Origin: Agaribacillus aureus
Lineage (GTDB): Bacteria > Bacteroidota > Bacteroidia > Cytophagales > Cyclobacteriaceae
Reading direction: 5' to 3'
DNA length: 64,000 nt
NCBI GenBank assembly: GCA_030442055.1
Contig: JAUJEB010000005.1
Location: 1-64,000 of the forward strand
Positions 24,830-34,132 of this stretch are shown here, piece by piece. The notes below the pieces were generated by a model. That model was not told where the DNA came from. It ran no database searches and worked only from the letters and a program-made list of their open reading frames with translations. The position numbers were made by a program, and so were the translations under genes. Within the stretch, counting starts at the first letter, position 1. Every line of letters begins with the position of its first letter.

Positions 24830-27800
24830 TTATACGATGTGTGCCGGTACTTTGGGTTGTGCTTTCCGCTTGGGAATGGATACACTAAAGGAAGTAAATT
24901 TCCCCTCCTCGCTGTCTACTTCAATTTTGCCCTCCAGCTTATCAATCGCCTTTTTGACCAAATATAATCCCAGTCCATTACCCTGAGAAATTTCAGAACC
25001 GCGGAAAAACATCTGGAAGATTTTACTTTTGTACTCATTATCGATACCCAACCCATTGTCTTCCATTTTCATCACAATTTTTTTGTCATTGGAGGCAAGG
25101 CTGATGATAACCCTTGGTTTTACGGTTCCTTTGAAAGTAATCGCATTTTCCAGCAGATTTTCAATGATAATCTTTAGCAGGCTTTCATCACATACAAAGC
25201 TGGAACTTTTGTCAAAATTCAGTTCAATCTTAATTTTTGATTCCTCGATCTGACTTTTATACGGCTTCATAATTTGATCAAAAAGCGCGTGAATATCCAC
25301 TATCTCATTGTTGACGGGTTTGGTATTGATGGAATGGATGTTGATAAGCTTGTTCAGCGTTTTGTTCATGTCAATTGATGACAACTCAATAATATTAATG
25401 TAATCAATGTCTTTGCTCTTTTTGTTGTCGAGCTTAGCCAGTTGTGTCAATCCGAGTAAGCGGGTAATCGGTCCTTTCAAGTCGTGGGAGGCGCGGTACA
25501 GAAAGGTGTCAAGTTCCTGGTTGGATTTCATCAATTCTTTAATAGCGTCGCGCAATTTAACGGTTCGTTCCTCTACCTTTTCCTCCAGGTTTACGTTAAC
25601 CATTTTCAGCTCATTATTTGCTTTTAAAACTTCATCCCAGGCTTTTTCCAGCTGCTTGTTTTTTTCTTCAATATTGTTTCTCTGCGCAAGAATTTCTTCC
25701 GTTTTTTCTCCCAGCAAATAGTTTTGCTTCTCAATTTCTTTTTTCTTCTTCTCGAGCGCTTTCTTTTTCTTCTCCAACTCATCGCGCTGGCTCACCACCT
25801 GCGCCGTCCGTAAAGCCACTTCTTTCTCCAGCATTTCTTTTTTATACTCAATCCTTTTCACCCTTATTTTATATAGGAGAAATCCCAGGAATATAAATAG
25901 GACAAAGGCCAGCACTTTAAACCACCAGGTTTCCCACAGCGGGGGCAGGATTTTAATTTTTATAGCCGTCCCCTCCTCGTTCCAGATACCATCGTTGTTG
26001 GAAGCCTTTACCCTGAATATATACTCACCGGGTGCCAGATTGGTATATTTGGCATATGTACGGTTACCGACGTAATTCCAATCGGGGTCAAAGTTCTCCA
26101 TTTTGTAGGCGTACTGATTTTTTTCGGCATTGGCAAAATTCAAGGCTACAAAATCAAAAGAAAATACGGCGTGTTCATGAGACAAAGTAATTTCCGTTGT
26201 CTCCGAAATATCTTTGGACAGGGGAGATTCCGGGGTCCTGAAAGTAACGGGTTTGTTAAATAGTTTAAAGTCCGTAATCACCACCTGAGGCACATGTTGA
26301 TTATCTTTTACACTCGCAGGGAAAAAACTGTTATAACCGTTAATGCCTCCAAACAACATCTCTCCGTTTTTGCTCATCGAATAGGCACCGGGGATAAATT
26401 CGTTGCTTTGCAAGCCGTCTTTGCGATCATAGTTGTTAAACTTCCCGGTTTCAATATTAAATCTCGACAGCCCTTTATTGGTACTTAACCATAAGTTCCC
26501 CTTGCCATCATGAAGGATACCGTAGATTAGATTATTGGGTAAGCCATCATTCATGGTATAGTGAGTGAACTCATTTTTCTCAATGTCATACTTGTTTAAC
26601 CCCTCACTTGTACCGATCCATAGAATCCCGGACTTGTCAAAATGAAGGCAGAAGATGATATTGCTGCTTAGGCCGTTCTGTTGATCTTTTTGCTTTACAA
26701 AGGCAGTGAATTTTTCGGTTTTGGGATTAAATACGTTCAATCCGCCACCGTAGGTGCCTATCCAGAGTTTTCCATTTTTATCTTGTGCCAGGGCCCTGAT
26801 GTCACTGCTTGTTAAACTGCCAGGATTATCCGGCTCCTTCACATACCTTTTAAATTTTCTCCGGTCAAATCTGTTGAGGCCGCCTCCTTCTGTCCCAAGC
26901 CAGATAATTCCCCTTCTGTCCTCGAAAATTACTCTGATGGTGTTATGACTTAAACTATCCGGATTGGCGAGGTCGGCTTTGTAATGTCTAAAACGTTCCG
27001 TTCTTAAATCAAGCCTGTTAAGACCACCGCCTCCGGTACCCACCCAAAGCGTGTTGCGGACATCGCGGTGGATCGCCAGCACCCTCATGTCACTCAGGTT
27101 TTTTAGCGGAACATAAGGTTTTTCCTTTTCCGTCTTTTTCTTCCGTCTTCTCCTTCTTTTCTTTTTGACGGGCTCCGGCTTTTTAAATTCCCTTTTAATC
27201 CCGGAGTCAAAAATCCCGCTGGTAGTATATTGGGTCACCTTTCCGGTTCTGGTATTCAAACGATTCAAGCCGCCATCCAGGGTTCCGATCCAGGTAATAC
27301 CATTTCTTTCCTTGTACAAAGCCTGCACGTAGTTACTGCTAATGGCATTGTCACTTAACCCATCGCGCTGGTAAATTTTAAACCTCTTCCGCTGGCTACC
27401 TAACTGGCTGATCCCGGCATTAGTGCCTATCCACAACATTCCCACGATGTCATCGTAAATGCATCGAATATTGTTGTTTTTTATGGAGTTTGGATCGTTT
27501 ACATCATTTTTGTAGTGTGTGAAAACCCCGGTCCTCTTGTTAAATTTGTTGAGTCCGCCACCATCAGTTCCGATCCATATTAAACCAGATGCGCCTTGCA
27601 CAATGCTGATAACGGTATTATTGCTGAGGGAATTCTGACGCTTTTCCTGGTGAAAATACCGGTAGATCCTTTCATTTTTATAAAATCCTTTTGTGCGGGA
27701 TTTTTCGCGAAGCCGGGACAGCCCCTCCTGCGTTCCCGCCCAAATGTCACCTTGCCGGTCCAGGTATAAAGTATTAATTCTATTATCTGAAATGCTGTAT

Positions 27801-28486
27801 TTCTGCTCCTTCAGGTAATGAAGTGCGGTAGCGCTTTTCGGATCAAACTTGTTCAACCCATTATCGCGGGTACCGATCCACAGGTAACCATTTTTATCTG
27901 CTACCAGCGCCGTAAGATAATTACTGCTAATGCTTTGCTCATTGTCCGCCTCATGCCAATAATGTGTAAATTGAGCCCTTTCCACGATTGGCTCGGGGCC
28001 TGGCTTAAGGGTAATTTTGTTTAGGCCCCCTCCGTTGGTACCTAACCAATAATTGCCATTGGCATCCTCGATGATAGATTTTACGGTATTATGGCTTAAT
28101 CCCTTGTTTGGGGACCGGCTTTTTTTGAACACGGTAAATGCCCTGGTGGCGTGATCAAAAACACTCAGCCCTTCTTGTGTACCTACCCAAATTAAGCCGT
28201 TCTTGTCCTCATACAAGGAATAAATGATGTTGTTGGAAATGGAGGTAGAATCAGAGGGATTATGAAGAAAGACTTTGAAAGAAGTACCATCATAGCGGTT
28301 TAATCCACCCCTGGTACCGATCCAAATGAATCCTTTCCTATCCTGCAAAATACAGTTAATGGTACTTTGAGATAAGCCGTCGTCGAGTGTAATGCCCTTG
28401 AATTTCAGGGTGCTCCTTTGGCCATAGGAATTGAAGGCCAGCAGCATCAGGAATAAGGAATATGACCAACCGAATGTTAATTTCAA
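24830..28486 (-). CDS. Two-component-regulator propeller histidine kinase
   Basis: About 1218 residues if it starts at TTG 28486, where a signal-peptide-like start (LKLTFGWSYSLFLMLLAFNS) begins; an ATG at 28636 gives an unlikely polar extension. The periplasmic part has about 14 Reg_prop repeats of the form IWIGTxxGGLNRxD, fitting two seven-bladed propellers, then a Y_Y_Y domain (~770-830) and a membrane helix (WWFKVLAFVLFIFLGFLLYK). A coiled coil, HisKA (RASHDLKGPI) and HATPase_c follow. Unlike SusR-type hybrid regulators it lacks a fused receiver and AraC output. A polybasic segment, KKKRRRRRKKKTEKEK, near residue 440-455 interrupts the propeller repeats, which is unusual for a periplasmic domain. 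Confidence 0.9.
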   Translation of the reverse strand: MKLTFGWSYSLFLMLLAFNSYGQRSTLKFKGITLDDGLSQSTINCILQDRKGFIWIGTRGGLNRYDGTSFKVFLHNPSDSTSISNNIIYSLYEDKNGLIWVGTQEGLSVFDHATRAFTVFKKSRSPNKGLSHNTVKSIIEDANGNYWLGTNGGGLNKITLKPGPEPIVERAQFTHYWHEADNEQSISSNYLTALVADKNGYLWIGTRDNGLNKFDPKSATALHYLKEQKYSISDNRINTLYLDRQGDIWAGTQEGLSRLREKSRTKGFYKNERIYRYFHQEKRQNSLSNNTVISIVQGASGLIWIGTDGGGLNKFNKRTGVFTHYKNDVNDPNSIKNNNIRCIYDDIVGMLWIGTNAGISQLGSQRKRFKIYQRDGLSDNAISSNYVQALYKERNGITWIGTLDGGLNRLNTRTGKVTQYTTSGIFDSGIKREFKKPEPVKKKRRRRRKKKTEKEKPYVPLKNLSDMRVLAIHRDVRNTLWVGTGGGGLNRLDLRTERFRHYKADLANPDSLSHNTIRVIFEDRRGIIWLGTEGGGLNRFDRRKFKRYVKEPDNPGSLTSSDIRALAQDKNGKLWIGTYGGGLNVFNPKTEKFTAFVKQKDQQNGLSSNIIFCLHFDKSGILWIGTSEGLNKYDIEKNEFTHYTMNDGLPNNLIYGILHDGKGNLWLSTNKGLSRFNIETGKFNNYDRKDGLQSNEFIPGAYSMSKNGEMLFGGINGYNSFFPASVKDNQHVPQVVITDFKLFNKPVTFRTPESPLSKDISETTEITLSHEHAVFSFDFVALNFANAEKNQYAYKMENFDPDWNYVGNRTYAKYTNLAPGEYIFRVKASNNDGIWNEEGTAIKIKILPPLWETWWFKVLAFVLFIFLGFLLYKIRVKRIEYKKEMLEKEVALRTAQVVSQRDELEKKKKALEKKKKEIEKQNYLLGEKTEEILAQRNNIEEKNKQLEKAWDEVLKANNELKMVNVNLEEKVEERTVKLRDAIKELMKSNQELDTFLYRASHDLKGPITRLLGLTQLAKLDNKKSKDIDYINIIELSSIDMNKTLNKLINIHSINTKPVNNEIVDIHALFDQIMKPYKSQIEESKIKIELNFDKSSSFVCDESLLKIIIENLLENAITFKGTVKPRVIISLASNDKKIVMKMEDNGLGIDNEYKSKIFQMFFRGSEISQGNGLGLYLVKKAIDKLEGKIEVDSEEGKFTSFSVSIPKRKAQPKVPAHIV

Positions 28487-28990
28487 GATTTGTAGTTTTT
28501 TGATATTGAAAGGTAATAATTTGCCTGCCGTTTTCTGAAAGCAAGTTTGGCATTCCCTTGCTAAGTAATATTTCAGGATTATTTGAATTTTGTGCCTTCC
28601 CGCAATGGATTCGCACTCCCAAAGTGGGAAATGCATCCCATTTTGCCATATTTTTCCAAAATGAGTTTCCCCAAAAATTCAAAAAAGTAAGCGTAAAATC
28701 CACGTCAAAAAATGAGCCTATCTAAAAGTTAACTTTAAGATTTTAAGCCACTTGCTCATCGCATAGACTGAGAGATAAAATCAGAACTATATTTATATTA
28801 TTATATTTAATATGGATATAGTTCTATTCGTAGCGAGCCATCAAATTTTTTTCTGGTGGGAAATAATGAAATTTTATCGAGGCTTTCGACTAGTAACAAA
28901 TCATGTGAAAACCCGATTTTTTGACAATAAGTTACTGTAAACATTAAAATTTTATACGACCTGAAAACAGCCGACAGGCATCAATGCTTA
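28487..28990. promoter_or_regulatory. Intergenic region with an inverted repeat, upstream of the propeller kinase
   Basis: About 500 bases without a convincing gene apart from a possible N-terminal extension of the propeller kinase to 28636. A perfect inverted repeat, AGAACTATAT (28783-28792) and ATATAGTTCT (28816-28825) with a 23-base AT-rich loop, lies in its middle. It may be an operator of the kinase or a weak terminator of the kinase/regulator operon that ends at 28991. Confidence 0.4.
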
Positions 28991-30457
28991 TCAAACATAC
29001 AAGGGAAGGTTAAAAGAAAAGGTGGTTCCTTCGTTTATTTTACTTTTGACAGAAATAATCGAATGATGTAGTTCAACGATCTTCTTGACAATCGCCAGTC
29101 CAAGACCAAAGCCCGGTGCTGCTTCCTTGTTATTGGTACCCTTGTGATATCTATCAAAAATAAGGGGAAGGTCATCTTCCGGTATGCCACAACCGGTGTC
29201 CTTGATGTTAACCTGAATTGCCTTCTCCACTTTCATGAATTCAAAGCTGATCTTTCCGCCTTCTTTCGTATATTTTATGGCATTGTCAACCAGGTTTTGT
29301 ATCGCCCGGTCTACCAGTGCGATGTCGGCGTAAATAAGTGGCAGGTCATCCGGTAAAATGGTAGCAATTTCAATGTTTTTCTTGTCTGCAAGAATTTTGT
29401 ATTTGGCGGTCACATCCTGTACCAGCTCCACGATGGAAAAAGGTTCCGGATTCAGTTTCACTTGTTTGGCCTCCAATTTTGAAAATTCAAATAATTCATC
29501 AACCAGATTTTTGAGCTTTTCTGTATTCTGCAAGATAATGTTCAGGTAACGTTGCTGTTCTTCCGAATCGTTTTCATTGATTTTCAGGAGCAAAGTCTCG
29601 GCATAGCCATAAATAGAAGTGATAGGTGTTCTCAAATCGTGTGAAACATTGGCCAAAAGCTCTCTTCTAAGTCTTTCCAGGCCTTTTAATCCTTCTATAT
29701 TCTTCACGGTAGTATCTGCCATCTCATTGAACGTGTCCCCCAGCATTCTCAATTCACCGCGGGATTTCAGATTTATCCTGGCGTTAAGGTCTCCATTTTT
29801 AAATTTGTTAACGGTCTGAATAACCATATTAAGGTTTTTAGTGATTACCCAAATAGCTAGTAGCCCAACGATCACAGCGGCAAGAAATGCAATAATCATG
29901 GAAGAAGTGCTTAACCTTAATATATAGCTATTGAATAATGTTTGACTAGCCGTTTCATACTCTTCACTGGCCAATACTACATATACATATCCCAATAATT
30001 GATTGTCATCAACCACTCTGGTAGCAGAAAATACCTTTTGCCTGCCTGGATTTCGGGGGTCATCGCCCAATGTAAATACCTCGCCGTTGTTATCGATAAA
30101 ATCAATGATGGGGTCAAGGGAAACCCTGGTCAATTTTACCTTTTTGTAAGGCGCCACATATTTGAGAATATCGCCTTTGGTATTAAGCAGGTATACTTCA
30201 ATACTTGGATTTACCGCCATCATGGCATGCATGATGTCCTTAACCTTTTCCTCACTGATCTCCTTGTCGAGAAATGGGCCAACCTCCTTTTCAATATGTG
30301 TTGCGATATCACCATTTAATTTCTGATTCACTTCCTGAGAATATTTGCTGGCCGATCTCACTGAGATATACATAAATATGCCACATAACAAAATCAAGAC
30401 CAGGAGAAATACGGCAGAAATACGCCAATATAAGCTACTAAATATTCTATTTTTCAT
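28991..30457 (-). CDS. HAMP sensor histidine kinase of an OmpR-type pair
   Basis: A 488-residue membrane kinase: membrane helix ~14-35, periplasmic sensor of ~145 residues (a PAS/CACHE-like mixed fold, IEVYLLNTKGDILKYV), second helix ~187-207, HAMP ~208-262, HisKA with His273 in ANVSHDLRTPITS, and HATPase_c with NLVDNAIKYT, KDTGCGIPEDD and GFGLGLAIVKK. It follows the OmpR-type regulator gene by 14 bases and is its cognate kinase. The kinase belongs to the PhoR/ArlS/BaeS type by architecture; the signal is not identifiable from the sequence. Confidence 0.93.
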   Translation of the reverse strand: MKNRIFSSLYWRISAVFLLVLILLCGIFMYISVRSASKYSQEVNQKLNGDIATHIEKEVGPFLDKEISEEKVKDIMHAMMAVNPSIEVYLLNTKGDILKYVAPYKKVKLTRVSLDPIIDFIDNNGEVFTLGDDPRNPGRQKVFSATRVVDDNQLLGYVYVVLASEEYETASQTLFNSYILRLSTSSMIIAFLAAVIVGLLAIWVITKNLNMVIQTVNKFKNGDLNARINLKSRGELRMLGDTFNEMADTTVKNIEGLKGLERLRRELLANVSHDLRTPITSIYGYAETLLLKINENDSEEQQRYLNIILQNTEKLKNLVDELFEFSKLEAKQVKLNPEPFSIVELVQDVTAKYKILADKKNIEIATILPDDLPLIYADIALVDRAIQNLVDNAIKYTKEGGKISFEFMKVEKAIQVNIKDTGCGIPEDDLPLIFDRYHKGTNNKEAAPGFGLGLAIVKKIVELHHSIISVKSKINEGTTFSFNLPLYV

Positions 30458-30471
30458 AAGTGAAAAAGGGT

Positions 30472-31176
30472 TTAATTTAAATCATCGGTAAAGCGGTATC
30501 CCACTCCCCATGAGGTCAGTACAAATTTTGGATTAGAAAGATCTGATTCAATTTTTGCGCGTAAACGGTTTATATGTGAATTTACGGTATGATCATAGCC
30601 CGAAAACTCGTAGCCCCAAACTTTGTTTAAAATACTCGCGCGGCTATACGTCCTGCCAGGGTTTTTGGCCAGGAGCACCAACAGCTCAAATTCTTTTGGC
30701 GTCAACTCTACCCGTTGTTCGCTGATGGTCACCGTCCTTTTGGTAAGATCAATGGAAAGGTTGGAAAATTGCAACTGTTGGTCTTCATCTCGTCCCGATT
30801 GATCATTTAATGACTCTATTCTCCTGAAAATAGCCTTAACCCTGGCTATCAATTCGCGAATGCTGAAGGGTTTGGTCAGATAATCATCGGCGCCGGATTC
30901 CAGGCCAAGCACCTTGTCAATTTCTTCGCTTTTGGCGGTCAGCATCAAGATAGGCGTAAACTTTTTCATTGACCGCAATTGGCGGCAAATTTCCAGGCCG
31001 TTCATGTCCGGAAGCATCAGATCAAGAATAATGAGATCAAAGTTTTCAGTCGACGCTATTTTAAACCCTTCATAGCCGTTGTTTATAATGGTAGGATGGA
31101 AAAAATTATCGTTTAGATGAATGTTTAATAGTTCACCTATATTGTGATCATCTTCAATAACCAGGACCTTCTTCAT
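30472..31176 (-). CDS. OmpR/PhoB-family response regulator
   Basis: A 234-residue regulator starting MKKVLVIEDD. The receiver has Asp9-Asp10, phosphoacceptor Asp52 (LIILDLMLPD), Thr80 and Lys102. The C-terminal winged helix (~135-232) has the OmpR-class LTPKEFELLVLLAKNPGRTY, the recognition segment VNSHINRLRAKIE and the closing WGVGYRF. It is first in the operon, followed by its kinase 14 bases later. By type it is a candidate for binding tandem direct repeats such as those found at 55371 and 57791 in this window, but nothing in the sequence proves that link. Confidence 0.94.
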   Translation of the reverse strand: MKKVLVIEDDHNIGELLNIHLNDNFFHPTIINNGYEGFKIASTENFDLIILDLMLPDMNGLEICRQLRSMKKFTPILMLTAKSEEIDKVLGLESGADDYLTKPFSIRELIARVKAIFRRIESLNDQSGRDEDQQLQFSNLSIDLTKRTVTISEQRVELTPKEFELLVLLAKNPGRTYSRASILNKVWGYEFSGYDHTVNSHINRLRAKIESDLSNPKFVLTSWGVGYRFTDDLN

Positions 31177-31357
31177 CTTAAACATTTTAACTCAAATTTA
31201 ATTGATAAGTATCACGAAAGTATCACAGATTAATACCGGAATCTTCATATTTTTTATACGAAATAAAATGGGAGAGTTTGGCTTACTTTTGTTTGTTACG
31301 CGACAAATGGCCAGATAATGATACTTTTGGACAGCTTATTTTGGATCATCTACGAAG

Positions 31358-31383
31358 AAAGGGGTCTCTATGAAACCCCTTTT
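31358..31383. terminator. Bidirectional hairpin
   Basis: Arms AAAGGGGT and ACCCCTTT with a nine-base loop; TTTC-type tails follow on both strands. On the minus strand it comes directly after the open frame at 31412-31609, which it may terminate. Otherwise 31177-31663 holds no clear gene. Confidence 0.55.
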
Positions 31384-31411
31384 CACCCAAACAATAAAAT
31401 TAGCTTTGAAG

Positions 31412-31609
31412 CTATATAGTTAATTTTATCAACACAATCGGATACAACACGGTTCCCTGAAGGGTACTTTTTTTAAAATCTATTGTAAGCCTCATGACAT
31501 TTGCATCAATAGCCCGGTTCCAATGCCACACACCGCCGTGATAATCCGTATTCCTCCAAGCGGGCCTGTCCTGACAACATGAGATGCCGATTGAAAAAGA
31601 AACTATTTT
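31412..31609 (-). pseudogene. Possible remnant of a lost gene
   Basis: A 65-codon open stretch on the minus strand reads like a protein C-terminus: CCQDRPAWRNTDYHGGVWHW, then NRAIDANVMRLTIDFKKSTL and QGTVLYPIVLIKLTI before TAG. It has no usable start codon before an internal ATG near its end, and the frame is closed by TGA immediately upstream. A terminator-like hairpin follows it. This fits the tail of a decayed gene; the family is not recognised. Confidence 0.25.
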
Positions 31610-31663
31610 TCAATAATATTGGTGATTGACCCGCGATCGTTTTAAAAGTATGCTATCAATAAA

Positions 31664-32872
31664 ATGAAAACTATAAAACTTCAATTCGATAATAAGACAG
31701 GTGACCAACTATCCGCGAAACTGGAATTACCACTGGATCAGCAGCCAAAGGCATTTGCCTTATTTGCTCATTGTTTTACCTGTAATAAAAACCTGTTGGC
31801 GGTCACTAATATTAGCCGCGCATTGACTGATAACGGCATTGCGGTATTGCGATTTGATTTCACCGGACTGGGTGAAAGCGAGGGGGAGTTTTCAGATACC
31901 AATTTCTCTACTAATGTAGAAGATCTGGTTCAGGGGGCCAACTATTTGGCTGAGCATTATCAGGCACCTCAAATTATCATTGGTCATTCCCTGGGTGGCG
32001 CAGCTGTATTGCAAGCGGCGGCAAAATTGTCTTTTGTGAAGGCGGTGGTCACCATCGGAGCACCATCAAACCCTCCCCACGTCCAGCATCTATTGAAAAA
32101 CAGTCTCGAAGAAATTAGGGAATCCGGGGAAGCTATTGTCAATTTAGCGGGCAGGTCATTTACCATAAAAAAACAATTTTTGGAGGATCTGGACGGCAGG
32201 AATATGCAGGATATTATAAAAAACCTGAACAAAGCCCTGCTGGTGCTACATTCGCCCCAGGATAATACGGTGAGCATTAACAACGCTGCAGAAATTTATC
32301 AGGCGGCAAGACATCCTAAAAGCTTTATTTCCCTGGACGGGGCGGATCATCTATTGACCAATAAGCAGGACTCCATTTATGTTGGGCAGCTGATCGCTTC
32401 GTGGAGCAGCCGCTATATTACACCTGACACCGGGCAGGAGCTTGAAACAGAAAAGCAAGTGGTGACGGAAACCGGACAGGATGGTTTTACTACCCAGATA
32501 AAAGCCGGGAGGCATCACCTGCTGGCTGATGAACCAACTTCGGTTGGAGGCAAAGATCTGGGGCCTACACCTTACGGATATTTATTGGCAGCGCTTGGGG
32601 CTTGCACCAGCATGACACTTAGAATGTATGCCGAACGTAAAAATTGGCCTTTGGAACGTGCCAGGGTCCATCTGGAACACGCCAAAGTTCATAGCGACGA
32701 TTGCGCAACCTGTGAAAGCACTACCGGCTATATTGACCAGATCAATCGTGAAATTGAATTGGAGGGGCCACTGGATGAGCAGCAAAAGGCAAGGCTGCTT
32801 GAAATTGCCGACCGCTGTCCCGTGCACAAAACATTACATAACGAAATTAAGGTAAAAACGCGATTACTGTAG
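31664..32872 (+). CDS. Alpha/beta hydrolase-OsmC fusion protein
   Basis: A 402-residue two-domain cytoplasmic protein. Residues 1-255 form an alpha/beta hydrolase with nucleophile Ser109 in IIGHSLGG, probable acid Asp200 and base His229 (GADHLL). Residues ~265-402 form an OsmC/Ohr-like domain with the two redox cysteines Cys314 (LGACTSM) and Cys385 (DRCPVH). OsmC proteins reduce organic peroxides; the fused hydrolase may release or pre-process peroxidised esters. This fusion is known in several bacterial phyla as a bifunctional annotation, so it is not unique here. It is monocistronic, and its stop is immediately next to the stop of the convergent DUF6702 gene. Confidence 0.93.
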   Translation: MKTIKLQFDNKTGDQLSAKLELPLDQQPKAFALFAHCFTCNKNLLAVTNISRALTDNGIAVLRFDFTGLGESEGEFSDTNFSTNVEDLVQGANYLAEHYQAPQIIIGHSLGGAAVLQAAAKLSFVKAVVTIGAPSNPPHVQHLLKNSLEEIRESGEAIVNLAGRSFTIKKQFLEDLDGRNMQDIIKNLNKALLVLHSPQDNTVSINNAAEIYQAARHPKSFISLDGADHLLTNKQDSIYVGQLIASWSSRYITPDTGQELETEKQVVTETGQDGFTTQIKAGRHHLLADEPTSVGGKDLGPTPYGYLLAALGACTSMTLRMYAERKNWPLERARVHLEHAKVHSDDCATCESTTGYIDQINREIELEGPLDEQQKARLLEIADRCPVHKTLHNEIKVKTRLL

Positions 32873-33361
32873 TCAGAATTGCAACTGCGCCGTGGGTTCG
32901 TCGCTTGTCAATCTAAAACTTCTTATTTTTTCATCCTTTTGGATGTGTAAAATAGTCGATTGGTCGTCAAACGTTTCAAACAACAGGGTATTGGTTACTT
33001 CCAGGGATTTGAGGTTCTTTACCTTTTCAATTTCCAGGTAGCACCACATGGCATCCGCTTCCATTTCAAAACCCAAATACCGGAATGGCCTGGGTTTGCC
33101 ATTGATTTTAACCTGCATGTTTTCCGGATAATAAACTTCCAGCAGCTGGTTGACCTTTTGCTCATGCACTTTTTCGGTAATATCAAAATGCTCTCCGGAA
33201 TACTTTGTCAACCCTTCTTCAAGGTCATCCAAAAATATCTTTTGTGTAATCTCCAATGCCTTGTTCTTGTCATTGTAATCTATCTCACAAACGCTCACAT
33301 GAAATGGATGAGCGATGTTCAGTCCAAGTAATAAAACGCCCAGGGCAGTGATTTTGATCAT
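32873..33361 (-). CDS. DUF6702 family exported protein
   Basis: A 162-residue protein with a signal peptide (MIKITALGVLLLGLNIAHPF) and a single soluble domain of the DUF6702 type. It begins HPFHVSVCEIDYNDKNKALE and has a FLDDLEEGL segment and mid-domain WCYLEIE. In Bacteroidota it commonly stands next to a HupE/UreJ-like membrane protein and an M1 peptidase; here those two are divergent from it across a 167-base promoter region. The role is unknown; a metal-transport link has been assumed because of HupE. The N-terminal His-Pro-Phe-His after processing could bind metal. Confidence 0.78.
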   Translation of the reverse strand: MIKITALGVLLLGLNIAHPFHVSVCEIDYNDKNKALEITQKIFLDDLEEGLTKYSGEHFDITEKVHEQKVNQLLEVYYPENMQVKINGKPRPFRYLGFEMEADAMWCYLEIEKVKNLKSLEVTNTLLFETFDDQSTILHIQKDEKIRSFRLTSDEPTAQLQF

Positions 33362-33528
33362 GATAAATTACCTTCCTCTATTCAATAAAAAGCCAAATGG
33401 AATAAAATTCATAACGGGCAATATACCAGAAATAATACTATACTTCCATCAATAACAATTTTATTTTCCCAAAACAAAAATATGCGTTATCATTACATTA
33501 ATAAACTAATCACTATTCGTATTATTGT

Positions 33529-34113
33529 ATGGCTACATTTTGGTTATATTTTCAATTAGGCGTTGAGCACATCCTTGATATTGATGGGTATGATCATATT
33601 TTGTTTGTTGTAGCCCTTTGCGCAGTATACGCTGCCAAAGACTGGAAAAATGTGCTCATTTTGGTTACCGCTTTTACAGTGGGGCATTCGGTTACTTTGG
33701 CGTTGTCGACCTTGAATATCATTCAGATTAATGGAAAAATCATTGAATTCTTAATCCCAGTTACTATTTTTATTACCGCAATCAGCAATATCACAAAGCC
33801 CGACAGCGCTGTGCATAAACGAAAAATATCAATCAACTATGCTTATGCGCTATTTTTCGGTTTGATCCACGGCCTGGGATTTTCAAATTATCTGAAAGGG
33901 CTGTTGGGCAAAGATGTTTCTATTGTCAGTCAATTGCTGGCATTTAATGTAGGGCTGGAGTTAGGACAAATCGCTATAGTGATTATTTATATCCTGATTT
34001 CCTTCATCTTCATAAAAATATTTAACGTAGCAAAAAATAAATGGAGTTTAATAACCTCCTCAATGATTATGGGAATAGCTATTACCATGATGATCGAAAC
34101 TAAATTTTGGTAA
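33529..34113 (+). CDS. HupE/UreJ-like membrane protein
   Basis: A 194-residue inner-membrane protein with about six hydrophobic helices and conserved motifs of the HupE/UreJ_2 group: HILDIDGYDHILFVVALCAVY near the N-terminus, TAFTVGHSVTLALST, and GLIHGLGFSNYL in the middle. Several intramembrane His/Asp residues (GYDH, GHS, HGLGFS) fit transition-metal (Ni or Co) transport, the activity known for some HupE/UreJ proteins. It precedes the M1 peptidase by 19 bases and is co-transcribed with it. Metal identity is not determinable here. Confidence 0.85.
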   Translation: MATFWLYFQLGVEHILDIDGYDHILFVVALCAVYAAKDWKNVLILVTAFTVGHSVTLALSTLNIIQINGKIIEFLIPVTIFITAISNITKPDSAVHKRKISINYAYALFFGLIHGLGFSNYLKGLLGKDVSIVSQLLAFNVGLELGQIAIVIIYILISFIFIKIFNVAKNKWSLITSSMIMGIAITMMIETKFW

Positions 34114-34132
34114 ATTATAAACAACCTCTCAA

